From Tanytarsus gracilentus (taxonomy: Eukaryota; Arthropoda; Insecta; Diptera; Chironomidae), in the NCBI GenBank assembly GCA_038502055.1, contig JAXRKN010000040.1, positions 2,046,001 through 2,110,000 of the forward strand: a DNA stretch of 64,000 nucleotides, in the 5' to 3' direction. The position numbers and the translations under genes were made by a program. Under the pieces are notes generated by a model. The model was not told the origin of the DNA. It ran no database searches and worked only from the letters and a program-made list of their open reading frames with translations. Shown here one piece after another: positions 1 through 15,300 of the stretch (within the stretch, counting starts at the first letter, position 1; the number at the start of each line of letters is the position of its first letter).

Positions 1-302
1 GGTGAGCCTGTTCGTTTGTGTGCTAGAGCTGTTGGAACGCCAGTTCCGAGAATCACTTGGCAAAAGGATGGAGCTCAAATGATTCCCAATGATAACTTGT
101 ACATTGGTGTCGATGGAGGGGCAACTGCCTTGGATATTCCACAAGCAATGGCGAGTGATGCCGGCTGGTATCAATGTACCGCTCAAAATGTTGCCGGTTC
201 AACTGCAACTCGCGCACGCTTGTTTGTCGAGACTTATAGGCCACAACCAACTGAACAAAAAAGAATGAATTTCCCTAAACCCACAAGAGTTATTGAACCA
301 GA
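1..302 (+). CDS. sls: sls exon 1 of window: Ig domain (partial)
   Basis: The exon is open from base 1 in frame 1, so it is cut by the window edge. It encodes most of an I-set Ig domain: the B-strand Cys in VRLCARAVG, the Trp of ITWQKDG, and the late DAGWYQCTAQN motif with the F-strand Cys. A short hydrophilic tail follows. The donor is GTAAGT at 303, leaving a split codon (two bases). If kettin has its usual 35 Ig domains this is about the fourth, because 32 are visible before PEVK-1. Confidence 0.88.
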
Positions 303-3300
303 GTAAGTTTGACATGGATTTAAATTTTAAAATTATTTAATAACCTTTCAACTCTTAGACTTGCTCCTGAACCTGAAATTATTTATTTGAGACATGTTGA
401 ACGTGCTAAGCCTCACATGCCAGCTGCGGAAGAAGATCGCGTTTATCCGCCACCGCAATTTATTTTGCCTATGCGTGACATGGCACAAAGTGAAGGTGGA
501 AAAGTTCATTTCGAGGCTCGCATTGAACCTGTTGGAGATCCCTCGATGCGTGTTGAGTTTCTTTTGAATGGAAGATTAATTGTTGCGAGTAAGCATTTTT
601 TTACTTAATAATAATTTAAAAGAATTAAACATAAAATTTTTAAATCAGGTTCTCGCGCCAATAGCACCTTCCAATTTGGCTTTATTGCTTTGGATTTGTT
701 AAGCCTTATTGCTGAAGACAGTGGTGAATATGTTTGCCGTGTTACAAGCAATAGCGGTGCTGCCGAGTCTCGTGCTAATTTGAGAGTCACTCAAAGACCA
801 GCTATTGAAAAATCAACACAACATCCAACGAGCCTTGAGTACATCCAAAACTTGGAAGACTACTCAAAATATCAACGAAACGAGAGCATTGAAGAGACAA
901 CAACTAACAAGCCTCACTTCATTCGTCCATTGCAAGATTTGGGTGAGATTGAAGAAGGAAAGAATGCTCACTTTGAAGCACAGCTATCACCAGTTTCTGA
1001 TCCAACTATGCGTGTTGAATGGTACAAGGATGGACGTGCGATTACAGCGAGCTCGAGAATCACTGCAATCTTCAATTTCGGCTATGTCTCCCTTAACATT
1101 TTGCATCTACGGGCTGAAGACTCTGGTTCTTATACAGTGCGTGCTGTAAATCGCATTGGTGAAGCTATTAGTACATCAACTCTTCGCATAATTTGCAAGG
1201 AAACTGTGACTGGTGACTTGGGAATTTCCGAGCAGCAACGTCACATCCAAGAATGTGAAAAGTTAGAGCACTATCAACAATATCAAAACATGAAATTCGT
1301 TGAAGATCAACCCGATAGCATAAGCCGTCCTGAATTTAAGAATCCAATCAAGGATCAACTTAATATTCGTGAAGGCGGATTTGCTCACTTTGAAGCTCGT
1401 CTTGAACCTGTCGGAGATGGTACATTGAGAGTTGAATGGTTCAAAGATGGTAAAGTAGTTGAAGCTAGCTCAAGAATAACTTCATTCTTTAACTTTGGCT
1501 ATGTTGCATTGACTGTCAAGCAAGTTACAGTTCACGATGTCGGCACCTATACTTGCCGTGCATATAATGCAATGGGTGAAGCTCAAACATCTGCTAGAAT
1601 GACTGTCATTACAAAGCAAGATGTCATTATTGAGTCACAACATCAATTGGGTCTCGAGAAAATTCAACAATTGGAAGACTCATCTCGCTACACAAAAACT
1701 GTCACTCATGAGAAAATAAAGGAGCAAGAAGAAATTTTGTTGAACATTCAACCGCGCTTTTTGGGTCCATTGAAGGGCACCACGAAGATCATTGAAGGTC
1801 AACGTGCTCACTTTGAAGTCCGTGTTGAGCCACAGAGCGATTTGTCAATGAAAATTGATTGGTATCACAATGGTCAACCAATCATGCCAGCCAATCGTAT
1901 TCAAACCTATCACGATTTTGGCTACGTTGCTCTTGATATTTTGGGAGTTAGAGGCGAAGATGCTGGCACTTATACAGTCGTCGCACGCAACAATTTGGGT
2001 GAAGCTCAAACAAGTGCTACGATGTTGGTCGAAAGTAAGGATTATGATGATGAAAATTAACTTTTTTTTTGCTTTACTAACAATCTCCTTAATGCTTATA
2101 ATTTTATTTTGAAAATAATAAATTTATTTTTGCTTGCATATCGAAATAAATTTTGTTACTTTTTCTTTCTCTCACTAAAGCACGCTCAAGTGTTGACACA
2201 TCAACCTTGCATCGCGGAACATACGAAAAAACTCAACGAATGGAAGGATCGAAATTTGTCGAGCCACAATATAATATCGAAGAAATTTGTCGTTCGAAGC
2301 CATATTTCACCGCGCCACTTTCTGATCCTCAACCGGTTCAGGAAGGCAGAAATATTCATCTTGAATGTAAACTAGAACCCATTAATGATCCAACAATGAG
2401 AGTCGAGTGGTTCCAAAATGGCCGTCCAGTTACAGTCGGCTCACGTTTCCGAACTTATTACGATTTTGGATTTGTCGCTCTCGACATTATTCATGCATCA
2501 ACTGCTGATTCTGGCGAGTACACAGTTCGTGCTACAAATCAACTTGGATCAGCTCACACCTCCGCATGTGTTCGTGTTATTGGTCAACGCGATGTTGTCA
2601 CTGAAACACAAAATGAAATGTCATTGGAACATATTCAATATTTGGAAGATGCTGCTCGTTATCGTCGTGAAACATCAGAAGATGTAAACATTCAGCAAGC
2701 TCCAACATTTACTCGTCCATTGCATAACATTGAAACGATTGAAGGCACTAATGTACATTTGGAGTGTCGCTTACAACCAATGGGTGATCCTTATATGAGA
2801 GTCGATTGGTTTGTCAATGGAGTGCCAGTTAAGACTGGTCATCGTTTCCGTCCCGCTCATGATTTTGATTATGTCGCTTTGGATTTACTTGGCGTTTATG
2901 CTACGGACTCTGGTGTCTACACCTGTCAAGCTCGCAATCAACTTGGCGAAGCTGTTACTTCATGCTCAGTCCGAATTATTGCCAAAAAAGATCTCATCAT
3001 GGATTCACAATATCCGGCTGGCTTAGAAAAGATTCAATACTTGGAAGATGCATCACGTTATCAACGTAGTGAATGTGTCGATGAGGTTGTAAATATTAAA
3101 CCTCGATTCTTGACTAAACCAAAGAGCTTGGAAAATATGAAAGAGGGTCAACATGCACATTTCGAATGTAAACTTGAACCTGTCACCGATCCCAACTTAA
3201 AGGTCGAATGGTTCAAGAATGGCCAACCAATTTCCATCGGTCATCGTTTCCGTCCAATTCACGATTTCGGATATGTCGCTTTAGATATCGTTGATTTAAT

Positions 3301-6300
3301 TGCTGAAGACACTGCGACTTATACATGCCGAGCTGTTAATTTAGTCGGTTATGATGAGATTAATTGCAATATGATTTGCAAAGGAAGCGCACAAATTTTG
3401 ACGACAACTCAAAATGAAAATGGACTCGAGCAAATTCAATTCTTAGAGGACAAATCTCGTTATCAACGTCATGAGGAAATTGAAGAGATTTCTAAGCAAG
3501 CTCCAATCTTTACAACTTCATTAAAGAATATTGAAATTAGAGAGGGTCAACGTGCTCACTTCGAGTGCCGTCTCATCCCCGTTTCTGATCCTCATTTGAG
3601 AGTCGAATGGTATCACAATAATATTCCCGTTAAGTCAGGTTCTCGATTCACCGAAACCAATAATTTTGGCTTTGTCGCTCTCGATATTATGGCATGTATG
3701 CCTGAAGATTCAGGAACATATACATGCCGTGCTATTAATCAATTGGGAGAGGCCATTACTTCAGCCGTTTCAGTTGTTCACTCACGTAAAGCTATTGTTA
3801 TGGAGTCACAGCATGAGGCAGCTCTCCAAAGTTTGAGAGTTCTTGAAGACACTTCACGTTATCAGCGCGAAGTGACACAAGACGAAGTCATCACTCAAGC
3901 TCCTGTCTTTACAATGCCAGTGAGAGACGCCAGAGTCGGAGAAGGACAAGCCGTTCATTTTGAGGCTCGTCTCATCCCGGTCGGTGATGCTAAATTAATT
4001 GTTCAATGGTTGAGAAATGGAGTTCCCATTGAAGCATGTAAGATTAAAATAAAATTGAAAAATTTATAAATTTTATTTAATTCATTTTTTTTAGCAAACC
4101 GACTTTCAACTATGCATGACTTTGGTTATGTTGCTCTCAACATGAAGTACGCCAATCCAGAAGACTCAGGAACTTACACATGTCGCGCAATTAACGAGTT
4201 GGGTCAGGCAGTAACATCTGCTACATTAATTGTGCAATGTAAGTTTAGATTTAAAATTAATGAAGAAATTTTAATTCTTTTCTCTTTAGCTAAAGCCGCA
4301 TTGGACTTGCAAACTCAAAATGAAGCTGCTTTGCAAAAGATTCACATGCTCGAAGACTCATCACGTTATCAACGTCGCGAAGACGAAGAATTAATTGTTA
4401 CAGTTCCACCACACTTCACTTGTCAATTAATGGGACCGAGTAATTTGAAGGAAGGTCAATCGGCTCATTATGAATGCAGAGTTGAACCTTACCCCGACCC
4501 TAACATGAGAGTTGAGTGGTTGCATAATGGAAAACCATTAATTACTGGTCATAGATTCCGCACAAGCAATGATTTTGGCTTTGCCGCCTTAGATATTCTC
4601 ACGGTCTATCCAGCTGACAGCGGAGAGTACACATGTCGCGTTGTAAATCGCAATGGTCATGCTCAGTCATCAGTGAAACTTAATGTCACCTCAAAATCAT
4701 CAATTAGTTATGAGACTCAACACGAAGGTGCAATGGAGAAAATTCAATATTTGGAGGATGCATCACGTTATCATCGTCGTGCTGATGAAGAACAATTTTC
4801 TGCTGAGAAACCTCAATTTGGACGTCCATTAAGAAATGCTAACGTTGCCGAAGGAGTTCCAATTCATTTGGAAGCGACCCTTATTCCAGTCAATGATCCA
4901 ACAATGAAAGTTGATTGGTTTGTCAATGGAAAGCCAGTTCCAACTGGTTCACGTTTCCGTACAACTTATGACTTTGGATTTGTTGCTTTGGATATTTTGG
5001 ATGCACATGCTGAAGATTCAGGCACTTATATGTGCAAGGCTAAGAATGCCGTTGGAGAGGCCATCACGACATGCGCTGTAAAAGTCACAGGTAAATTTTG
5101 CTAATTATTTTAGTAAACAATTTCTTTAACTTTTCTCTTTTTAGCTAACAAAATTTTGTACTTGGAAACATTGGACGAAGATCGTTTGAGAAAAATTCAG
5201 GAGCTTGAAAGTTATCATCAGCCAAAGAAGGTTGAAGTTGAAGCGACGGGACAGAAACCAGTTTTCCTTACGCCTCTCAATAGTCTCGACAATTTGAAGG
5301 AAGGCGATTATGCTCACTTAGAGTGTCGCGTTGAGCCAATTAATGACCCAGACTTAAGAATCGATTGGTTTGTTAATGGCAAGCCAATTCGTGCTGGTCA
5401 TCGTTTCCGCACCACTCACGATTTCGGATATGTCGCTTTGGATATTCTCTATGCCTATGGTGAAGATACGGGAACTTATATGTGCCGTGCGACAAACAAA
5501 CTTGGCGAAGCTGTTAGTACAACAACCATCAAAGTTGTCAATCGTCGTAGCATTATTTTGGATTCACAACATCCCGATGGATTAGAAAAGATTCAAAAAT
5601 TAGAAGCTCAAAGTCGTCCCTTAAAACTTGAGGTTGAGGAGCATCCAATTTCACCGCCACGTTTTGTTACTGAATTGCGTGGTACAAGTGAAATGAATGA
5701 AGGCCAAACAGCTCATTTCGAAGGTCAAATTGAACCCATCCATGATCCTAACTTGCGTATTGAGTTCTACAAAGATGGAAAACCTTTGCAATCAGCTTCA
5801 CGCTTCCATACCACATTTGATTTCGGTTATGTCTCATTGGACATTCAAAAGATCGTTCCCGAAGATGCGGGCGAATATGCTGTCAGAGCAGTCAATGCTC
5901 TCGGTCAATGTAAATCAGCAATTACCTTCAAGGTTAATCCAAAAGGAAGCATCATTTATGATTCGCAAATTCCTGGAGGTTTGGAGAAAATTAAAGCTCT
6001 TGAGTCCGCTCAACCCTTCCAACGACCTGAAATTGCTGAGCCATCAACAAAGCAACGTCCAATGTTTACACAGCCATTGCAGAATATTGATTATATTCCT
6101 GAAGGCCAGACAGCTCACTTCGAGTGCCGTTTAATTCCAGTTGGCGATCCCAACTTGAAAGTTCAATGGTTCAGAAATGATAAGCCTGTTGAGGATAGTT
6201 CTCGTATTGCGACTCAACACGATTTCGGATATGTTTCAATGGATATTCAACATGTCAGAGATGAAGATAATGGTGTTTATATGTGCCGCGCTACAAATCC

Positions 6301-9300
6301 ACTCGGAGAAGCTGTTACAACTGCATCAATGAAGATTGGAACTAAAGCTAGCATTTTAATGGACACTCAACATCCTGAAGGAATGAGAAAGATTTTGGCA
6401 TTGGAGCAACCGCTCTCTGGCCGTCCTGAAGAACCGGAAAGAGCATACGAGAAGCCAATATTTACTCAACTCCTTACCGGACCAACTGAAATTTGGGAGG
6501 GTCAAGGTGCTCACTTTGAAGCTCGAGTTGTACCCGTTGGTGATCCATCATTGCGTTTCGAGTGGTTCGTTAATGGACATGAATTAAAACTCGGATCGCG
6601 TATTAAGACAACCAATGACTTTGGATTTGTTACTCTCGATATTGTTGGATCTGTTCCCGAGGATGCTGGAATTTACACTTGCAAAGCTTTCAATAAGGCC
6701 GGCGAAGCAGCATCATCAATTTCAATGAAGGTTCGTACAAAGTCATCTATCGTTGGAGACAGTTTATTGCCAGAGTCATGGGAGAAAATTCAACTCAAAG
6801 AGGCTTCAATGCAAAGAGCTCCTGAAAACTTCCCCGATTCAACACCCCAACAAGCTCCAGTGTTTATTCAGCACTTACAGAGCCACGATAAACTCGTTGA
6901 AGGTCAACATATCTATTTGGAAGCGACTGTCGAGCCTAAAGCTGATCCTAATCTTCGCATTGAATGGTTCAAGAATGGCATTCAATTGACAACTGGTGCT
7001 CGCATCAAGAGTACATTTGACTTCGGTTTAGTTGGATTGTCGATCAATTCATTGAGATCAGATGATTCGGCAATTTACACTTGCAAAGCTACTAATTTAC
7101 TTGGAGAAGCCGTTACAACATGTACATTGAAGATTGAAGATCGTCACTGGTTATTGGGTGAAACTCTTCATCCATCAGCCATGTCTCGAATTATTGATTT
7201 GGAAGCACCTCGAGGTGGAAAAGGAGGCGATGGTGGCGAGCCGGTGTTTGAAGGTCCAGTTTTTATCACTCATCTTAACAACGTTGAGTGTAGAGAAAAT
7301 GAAAATGTTCACTTTGAGTGCAATGTTGAGCCCTCTAAAGATCCAACCATGAAAATCGAGTGGTTTGTTAATGGAAAACCATTACCGGCTGGTGCTCGCT
7401 ATAAGACTACTTATGACTTTGGATATGTTTCATTAGATATTATTGGAGCATATTCGGAAGACTCTGGAGTCTACACATGCAAAGCTACAAATAATAAGGG
7501 CACTGCTACAACATCAGGAACATTGAAATGTTCGAGCACTGCTACAATGTTCTTTGACACTCAACATCCACAAGGAAAAGCTGGACTTGAGGCAGTTGAA
7601 GGAAAAGAAAGAGACATTGCTGACAAATACAAACGTCAAACCTCTCAACCCGAGAAGCAATATCGTGCACCTGAATGGATTATTTCACTTGAACCCGAAA
7701 AGAGACTCAGTGAAGCTCAACCTCTTCATCTTGAGGGTCAAGTTGAACCTAAAGAGGATCCAAATCTCAAGATTGAGTGGTACTTCAATGGAAAACTCTT
7801 ACAACATGGATCACGCTTCAAGTTCACAAATGATTTCGGTTTTGTTACTTTAGACTTGACTGAAGTTTATGAACGCGATCAAGGTGTTTATTCTTGCAAA
7901 GCATACAATAAGCTTGGAGAAGCTTTCACATCATCAACAATTTACTGTCAATCGAAGGAGAGTCTTATTGAGAGAACTCAACATCCAAAGGGCAAAGAAG
8001 GATTGGAAGCCATTCAAGATTTGGAAGATTCATTGCGTAAATCAGCAAGTGGACCGATTAAGGATGATGAAGGACAAGCTCCAAGATTTACATCTGAATT
8101 TGTTGCAATCACAAACATCGTTGAAGGAGAGATTGCTCACTTTGAGGCTACACTTGTTCCGACAGGAGATCAAAGCATGGTCATTGAATGGTTCCACAAT
8201 GGCAAACAAATTGAAGCTAGTCACAGAATTAGAACAGTTTATGCCTTTGGAATGGTTATTTTGGAAATTTTGGGAACGAAAATTGTTGATTCTGGTGTCT
8301 ATACCTGCCGAGCTACAAACAACCATGGACAGGCTGAACAAACTGTTAATTTGGGGTGTGTTGATAAATCAGCTGGTCAACCACCTAAATTCACCACTCA
8401 AATTCAGAAACTTAAGGGTCTTAAAGATGGTCAATCTGCTCACTTTGAGTGTACACTCGAGCCTGTTGGCGATCCTGATATGAAAGTTGAATGGTTCCAC
8501 AATGGAGTTCCAATGCGTCACTCAACACGCATTAAGCCAGTATCTGACTTTGGTTATGTTTTACTTGATATTGCTTACGTTCAAAGTCACGACTCTGGTG
8601 AATACATTTGCAAAGCTTCAAATAAGTACGGTGAAGATTATACACGTGCAACAATCGAATGTTTCGGAAAAGGCGGTGTCTTTTATGATACATTACAACC
8701 AGAGTCATTGGCACGTATTCGTGAGTTAGAAAGCTTGGGACAAGTTCAAGGTCAAGCACCTAGCAGCCCTACTGGAGAAGCTCCCAAATTTATCAAACAA
8801 ATTACGAGCTTAGAAAAATTGGTTGAAGGTCAAAGTGCTCACTTTGAAGCTCGTCTTACTCCCACCAACGATCCCGATTTACACGTCGAATGGTACTGGA
8901 ATGGCAAAAAACTTCCTCATGGTCATCGCTACAGAACTTTCCACGATTTTGGAATTGTTATTTTAGATATTTTGTATTGCTATGAAGAAAATTCGGGTGA
9001 ATATGAGTGCAGAGCTGTTAACAAGTATGGAAGCGACTCAACAAAGGCCACACTCAAATGCATGTCGAGGGCTAATCTTATTTTGGACTCGCAACTACCA
9101 AGAGTAAGACTAAAAAATTTATTTTAAATTGAAATTTTAAAATTTAAATGTATTTAATTTTAGGGCATGGAAGGTGGTTTGGAGAAAATTCAAACATTGG
9201 AAGATGCATTAATACGAGATCGTGATGAGAGATCAATTGAGAGAGGTGGTAAAGCTCCTGTATTCACTGTACCCTTATCAAACATCGATAATCTTCGTGA

Positions 9301-12300
9301 GGGAGAAAGTGCTCACTTTGAAGCACGTCTTTTGCCAACGGACGATCCTAAGCTTAAGGTTGAATGGTTCTGGAATGGAAAACCATTAAAAACTGGTTCA
9401 CGATTCCGCACTTTCTGTGACTTTGGATTTGTTATTTTGGAAATTTCACCGGTTTATCCTGAAGATTCAGGCGAATATTCATGTCGTGCCGCAAACGACT
9501 ATGGCGAAGCAGTCACTACTTCTTCAATGAAGGTTCAAGGCAAGAGAAGCATTATTTATGACTCACAATTGCCCAAAGGAATGGAAGGTACAATTAGTAA
9601 AATTGCTGAATTGGAAGGATTGGGAACTGTTGAAGGCATACCGATGGGTGAAGATGACAGTGGAAAACCACCAGAATTTATTACAACACCAACTGATTTG
9701 GTTATTAATGAAAATGGACTTGCTCACTTCGAATGTCGCTTAACACCTATTAATGACCCAAGCATGCGCGTCGAATGGTACCACAATGGTAAAGCATTAT
9801 GGTCAGGCTCACGTATTAAGACCATCAATGATTTTGGTTTTGTTATTTTGGAAATTGCCGGATGTTATCAACGTGATGGCGGTTTGTATACTTGCAAAGC
9901 TAGCAATAAGCATGGTGAGGCTTCAGTCTCATGCAAATTGCAAGTCAAAGGTCGTCAAGGAATCATTATGGAACCTCAATTACCGTCAAGTTTCCGCACT
10001 GGAACAGAAGCAATTCAGAAACTCGAGGAAAATCTTCATAAGAGAGAAGAAATTCAAGTCGATGATGAGACACCAAATCCACCAAGATTCCTTATTGAAA
10101 TCAAGGATAGCACTGACATTGCTGAAGGTGGACCTCTTCACTTCGATTGTCGTGTCGAGCCAATCAATGATCCTTCAATGCGAATTGACTGGTATCACAA
10201 TGGACGTCCATTTGCCACTGGATCACGTGTGCATATGTTGAACGATTTTGGTTTCATTGGATTTGACATGGACTATGTCTATGCTCGCGATTCAGGGGTT
10301 TATGAATGTCGTGCAACAAACAAATGGGGAACAGCTTCAACTATTGCTAAAGTTATTGTTAAATCAAAGGGTGGAATCGTTCTTGATTCTCAGTTACCGG
10401 AAGGTATGACTGGCGAGAAGTTGAAGGAACTTGAACGTGGACCAGCTGCTGCAGTTCCGAAAGAAGATGCAACCTATGGACCACCCAAATTTGTCACTCA
10501 CATTCAATCACTCACTGTCGATGAATCAGATGCCATTCGTTTCGAATGTACTGTCGAGCCGAAGCAAGATCCACGACTTCGCATCGAATGGTACCGTAAT
10601 GGCAAACCATTGCCATCTGGTCACAGATTTAGAACGATTTATGACATGGGCTTCATATCTCTTGATGTCCTCTACGTTTATGCAGAAGACAGCGGAGAAT
10701 ATGTTTGCCGTGCTTACAACGACTATGGCGAAGATATCACTAAAGCTTTCGTCACCTGCAAAAGTAATTAACACTAATTGTTAATTGTTTTAATATTTTT
10801 TAAAATTTTTATTCATTTCAGAACTTCCATCAATTATTTTGCAAAATCAAATCCCCAAGGGTATGCAAAAATCTGAGACCGTTATGCAGATGGAGGCAAC
10901 GATTAAGAAATACACATCAGAAATCTTCCTTACCGAAGATGATCTGTTTGATCCCGATCGCAAGCAGCCTCCACGCTTTGTTACTCAAATCAAGAGTCAA
11001 GAGAAATTGGTTGAGATGCAATCGACAAAGTTCGAGTGTCAACTTGCACCTGTTGGTGATCCAAATATGCTCGTCGAATGGTTCTTTAATGGAAAACCAT
11101 TGTCATTCAGTATGAAAGAGATTATTAAATTTTAAATTATTTTGTTAAAACTTTTTTAACTTTTTAGAAAATCGTTTTACTCCGATCTACGATTTTGGTT
11201 ATGTCGCGATGAACTTTGGCTGGGTGTATCCTGAGGATAGTGGAGAATATGTTTGCAGAGCCACAAACTTGTATGGCATGGATGAAACTCGTGCATTCAT
11301 CAAGACTGCAGGAAAACCAGGAATTATCTACGATTCACAACTACCAAAGGGAATGAAGAGCTTGAAGCAAATTCGTGAGATTGAAGCTAATCTCAATCGC
11401 GTTCCTGAGGAAAAAATTGAACCCGAGAAGCCGAAATCTAAACCAACTTTCGTTTTGTCACCAGATCCAGTCACGATTGAAGAAGGTGAATGGGCAAGAT
11501 TCTGTTGCCGTGTCACTGGTCATCCTCGTCCACGTGTTATGTGGCTCATTAATGGTCACACCGTTGTTAATGTAAAATTTAAATATTTTTTGAACTCGAC
11601 AAAAATTTATAAAATCAAATTTATTTTTAAGGGTCAACGCTATAAGCTCTCATATGATGGCATGTATCATTTCGACATCCCCAAAACTCGTCAATATGAT
11701 ACCGGCAAAATTGAAGTTATCGCACGTAATTCTGCTGGAGAGGCCATCACAGCTACCGATCTTCAAGTTATTTCACGCAAGGATGATTATCGTGGTGTTC
11801 TTAAGAACTCACCAAGACGTAAGTCCTTCATTCTTGTAACTAACTATCTTAAAATTTAAAACTCTTATGAGAAATTAAACAAAAAACTCTAAACATAAAA
11901 ATATTTTTAAAAATGCCCGCATTCAAAAATTTCATTTTACGCTTGAAATTAGTTAACAAAAATGAACATTAGAAGATGATTTCAGAGTGAAAACTGACAC
12001 ATGCCATGAAATATACAATTAACAATAATTTTTTGAATCGCTTTTTAAATGTCATCTGTGAAAATCATTACGTCTCCTCTCGCCCTTTCAAATATCCCTT
12101 TTTTCCCACAAAAAATAATTTTTTTGCTGCAAATCTTTTCCATTAAGGTACTCTGAATATTTTATTGCTATGGGAAAGTTTTTTCTCTTGGGTTTGTATT
12201 AATAGTTTTCTGCAATTTTTAATAAAATTTTACTTTACGCTTTCGCATGTCATTTTCTCTTTTCACAGGTTTAAAAAATAAAATTTAAAAAAAAAATCCT

Positions 12301-15300
12301 TAAAAATTTAAATTTTTCCTAGATTCAAATTTAATGAGTTTATTATTTTAGCATGGTATGATTATGATCTTGTAAGCTATCAGAAGGAGCGAGTTTTGAC
12401 TGATTTAGAGAAAACATTCGACGAACGAAATGAAGAGTTAAAGAAACGTGGTGGCATTGATATCAATGCTGATCATCTCAAGCCTAAAGTTCTCAAGGGC
12501 GACCAAACCGAATGGCAAAAAGCAGTCAAGAGCAAAAAGGGTCCAGAATATTATGACAAACTTCAAGAACTTGAGAAGGAACAAATCACCAAAGAACATC
12601 GTAATCGTGACCATTCACGTCAATTTGCTGCAACTGGCGAGACTGCTGGTAAAGCTTCACTCGCTAAAGGAATGGCTCATTTGTATGAAACTCAACTGTA
12701 AGTTTAATTTTTAAATAATCATGTTCATTTTTTAATTCAACTTTATTTTTAGTGAGCAAACCGAAGAGGTTAATGGAGAGTCATCAGAAACTGTTACAAA
12801 AGTAAGAAAGAATCCAGACCCGTCAGAAACAACTGTGCATGGAAAGGAAGTTCATATCAACACTCAAAAGCAAGTTCAGAAAGAAACAGTTGGTAACAAA
12901 GAAATTACGCGCAAAATAACCGCTACAGAAACAACTGAAGTCGAGCACAAGGGAACGACTCAAGAGCGTATTGTTGAAGGCCCAGTGAAGCCATCAACAC
13001 CTCCAGTGTTTACCAAAAAGATTCAGCCATGTCGCGTTTTTGAAAATGAACAAGCTAAATTTGAGGTTGAATTCGATGGAGAGCCAACACCAAAAGTCAA
13101 ATGGTTCCGTGAAAACTTTGAAATTCACAACTCACAAGACTTCCAAATTCATACTTTTGGAACTAAATCTGTTCTTATCATGAGACAAGTTTTCTTAGAG
13201 GATTCAGCCGTGTTTGCGGTTGTTGCTGAAAATCGCGGTGGAAGTGCCAAATGCAGTGCTAATTTAGTTGTTGAAGAGCGTCGTCAAGCTGGTCGTGGTG
13301 GTGTTGTTCCACCTTCGTTTGTCAGCACAATTCAAGACGCTTTGGTGCCTGCAGGTCAATTAGCTCGTTTTGATGCTAGAGTCACTGGAACTAAGCCAAT
13401 TGATGTCTACTGGTTGAAGGATGGCAAACGTATTTCACCGAACATCAAATATAAGATGCTTGAAGAGGACAGTGTCTATACATTACTCATCATTGAAGCT
13501 TATCAAGATGATGCAGGCAAATATGAGTGCGTCGCTATCAATGGCGGTGGCGAAGGTAATTATTTAATTTAATTTCATGAAGCGATTTAAAATTTAATAT
13601 TTAATCAGCTCGTTGCGATGCCACCTGCAATGTGAATGCTCCAACGTCACCAAAACTCGAGAAACCAACGACACCAGGTGCTGAGAAGAAGCCAATTATT
13701 CTCGAGCCATTAAAGGAGCAAAAAGTTTCGGAAGGAACTGCCGTTGTGTTTAAAACTAAAGCAACTGGCAAGCCAATCCCAACTGCTCAGTGGTTCAAGA
13801 GCGATAAAATCATTAAACCATCAAAATATTTCCAAATGACCAAAGAACGAGAATATTTCACTCTTAAAATCTCCGAAGCCTTCCCTGAAGATGAAGGTGT
13901 CTATAAGTGTGTCTTGAAAAATACAGCGGGAGAGTCAAGTACCACCGCTAAGTTGAGTGTTTTGGCACCAGAAGTTCAAGATGCTTTGGCCAAGCTTACA
14001 CCACTCAAGGATGTCATCGTTACAGAAGGTCAACCTGCAACGTTCAAGACAACTCACACCAGCAAGACTAAAGTCACCACTCAATGGTTCCGTGAAGGTA
14101 TGAAAATTATTAAAATTAGAAAAATTATTAAATTTAATTTCAATTTCCAAAAAAGGTCTTTTAATTCCGGAATCACCAGATTTCCAGGTAAATGTAAAAA
14201 GTATAAAAATATTTCGTATCTTTCTAAAAATATTATTTTTTGATGCCAGGTTTCATCGGAAGGAAACACCGTGAGCTTGACCATTGGCAACACTTATGAG
14301 GAGGATTCAGGAACGTTTACGTGCCGCATCACAAATAATTTCGGACAAGTCGAAACATCAGCCAAATTGATCGTTAAAAGTAAGGACTAAAATACATAAA
14401 ATACGACGAATTTCTTTTTTTTCTGTGTTTTTACGATGAGCAGTTGTCTCATTAATTAATTAATTATATTGTGTAGTTTTTATTTTTGGCAAATAATTTG
14501 TTTTCTTATAACGACTTAATTAATTTTAATTGTTCAGCGATCATCGATCTTGTTTTATAATTTTTTGCCATTTATTATTTCTTTAATTATGTCAATCGTT
14601 ATGTAGCGCATTTAGAAATTTTCTTGAAAAAAAGCTGCAATTAATTTTTTTGGTCACATAAAAATTCTTCATGTGCTACTTAACAAAGCAATTTCTAGTC
14701 GTTTTAATTTAATTTCAATGAAGTTTCTTTCACTAATTAGATGTGCAAAAGTTAAGCCTTGACTTAATTTAAAATGAAGAAAGAAACCTTATCTAATTAG
14801 TGAAATTAGCCAGAAATTATGATGCAAAGAATACTTTTTAAATACACTTTTTTTTCATTAATTGAAATTGTGCCAACTTATATAAAAATTAATCATAATG
14901 ACTTTCAAGGTGACAAAAAAATTTATAAATGTCCATGAGGAAAACTTACTAACTAAAGAAAAAAATATATATTTGATGTATTTCGTGGCTATTTTTATCA
15001 GAGTGAATAAAAAATTATAATTACTGTTTGTGAGCAATTCAAATTAAATTGCATACATGTGAAGGATGAAAAAAGTTATATTTCAAGAAAGCAAGAAAAA
15101 AATGTAAAATAGAAATTTAAAGACGAAAAAATCGCGCTCAGTGAAGACAGAGACGGCCATAGAATCATCGTTGGGATCAAGATGTCGGTGGAAAAACTTT
15201 GTGTTGAGAAATCGGCAGCAAATGCGGGAAAAAGAGCTATTTTTAGCACCGAGATGATCATTAATATCATGCTGAGGAGAAAAATCTGCAACATCCCATC

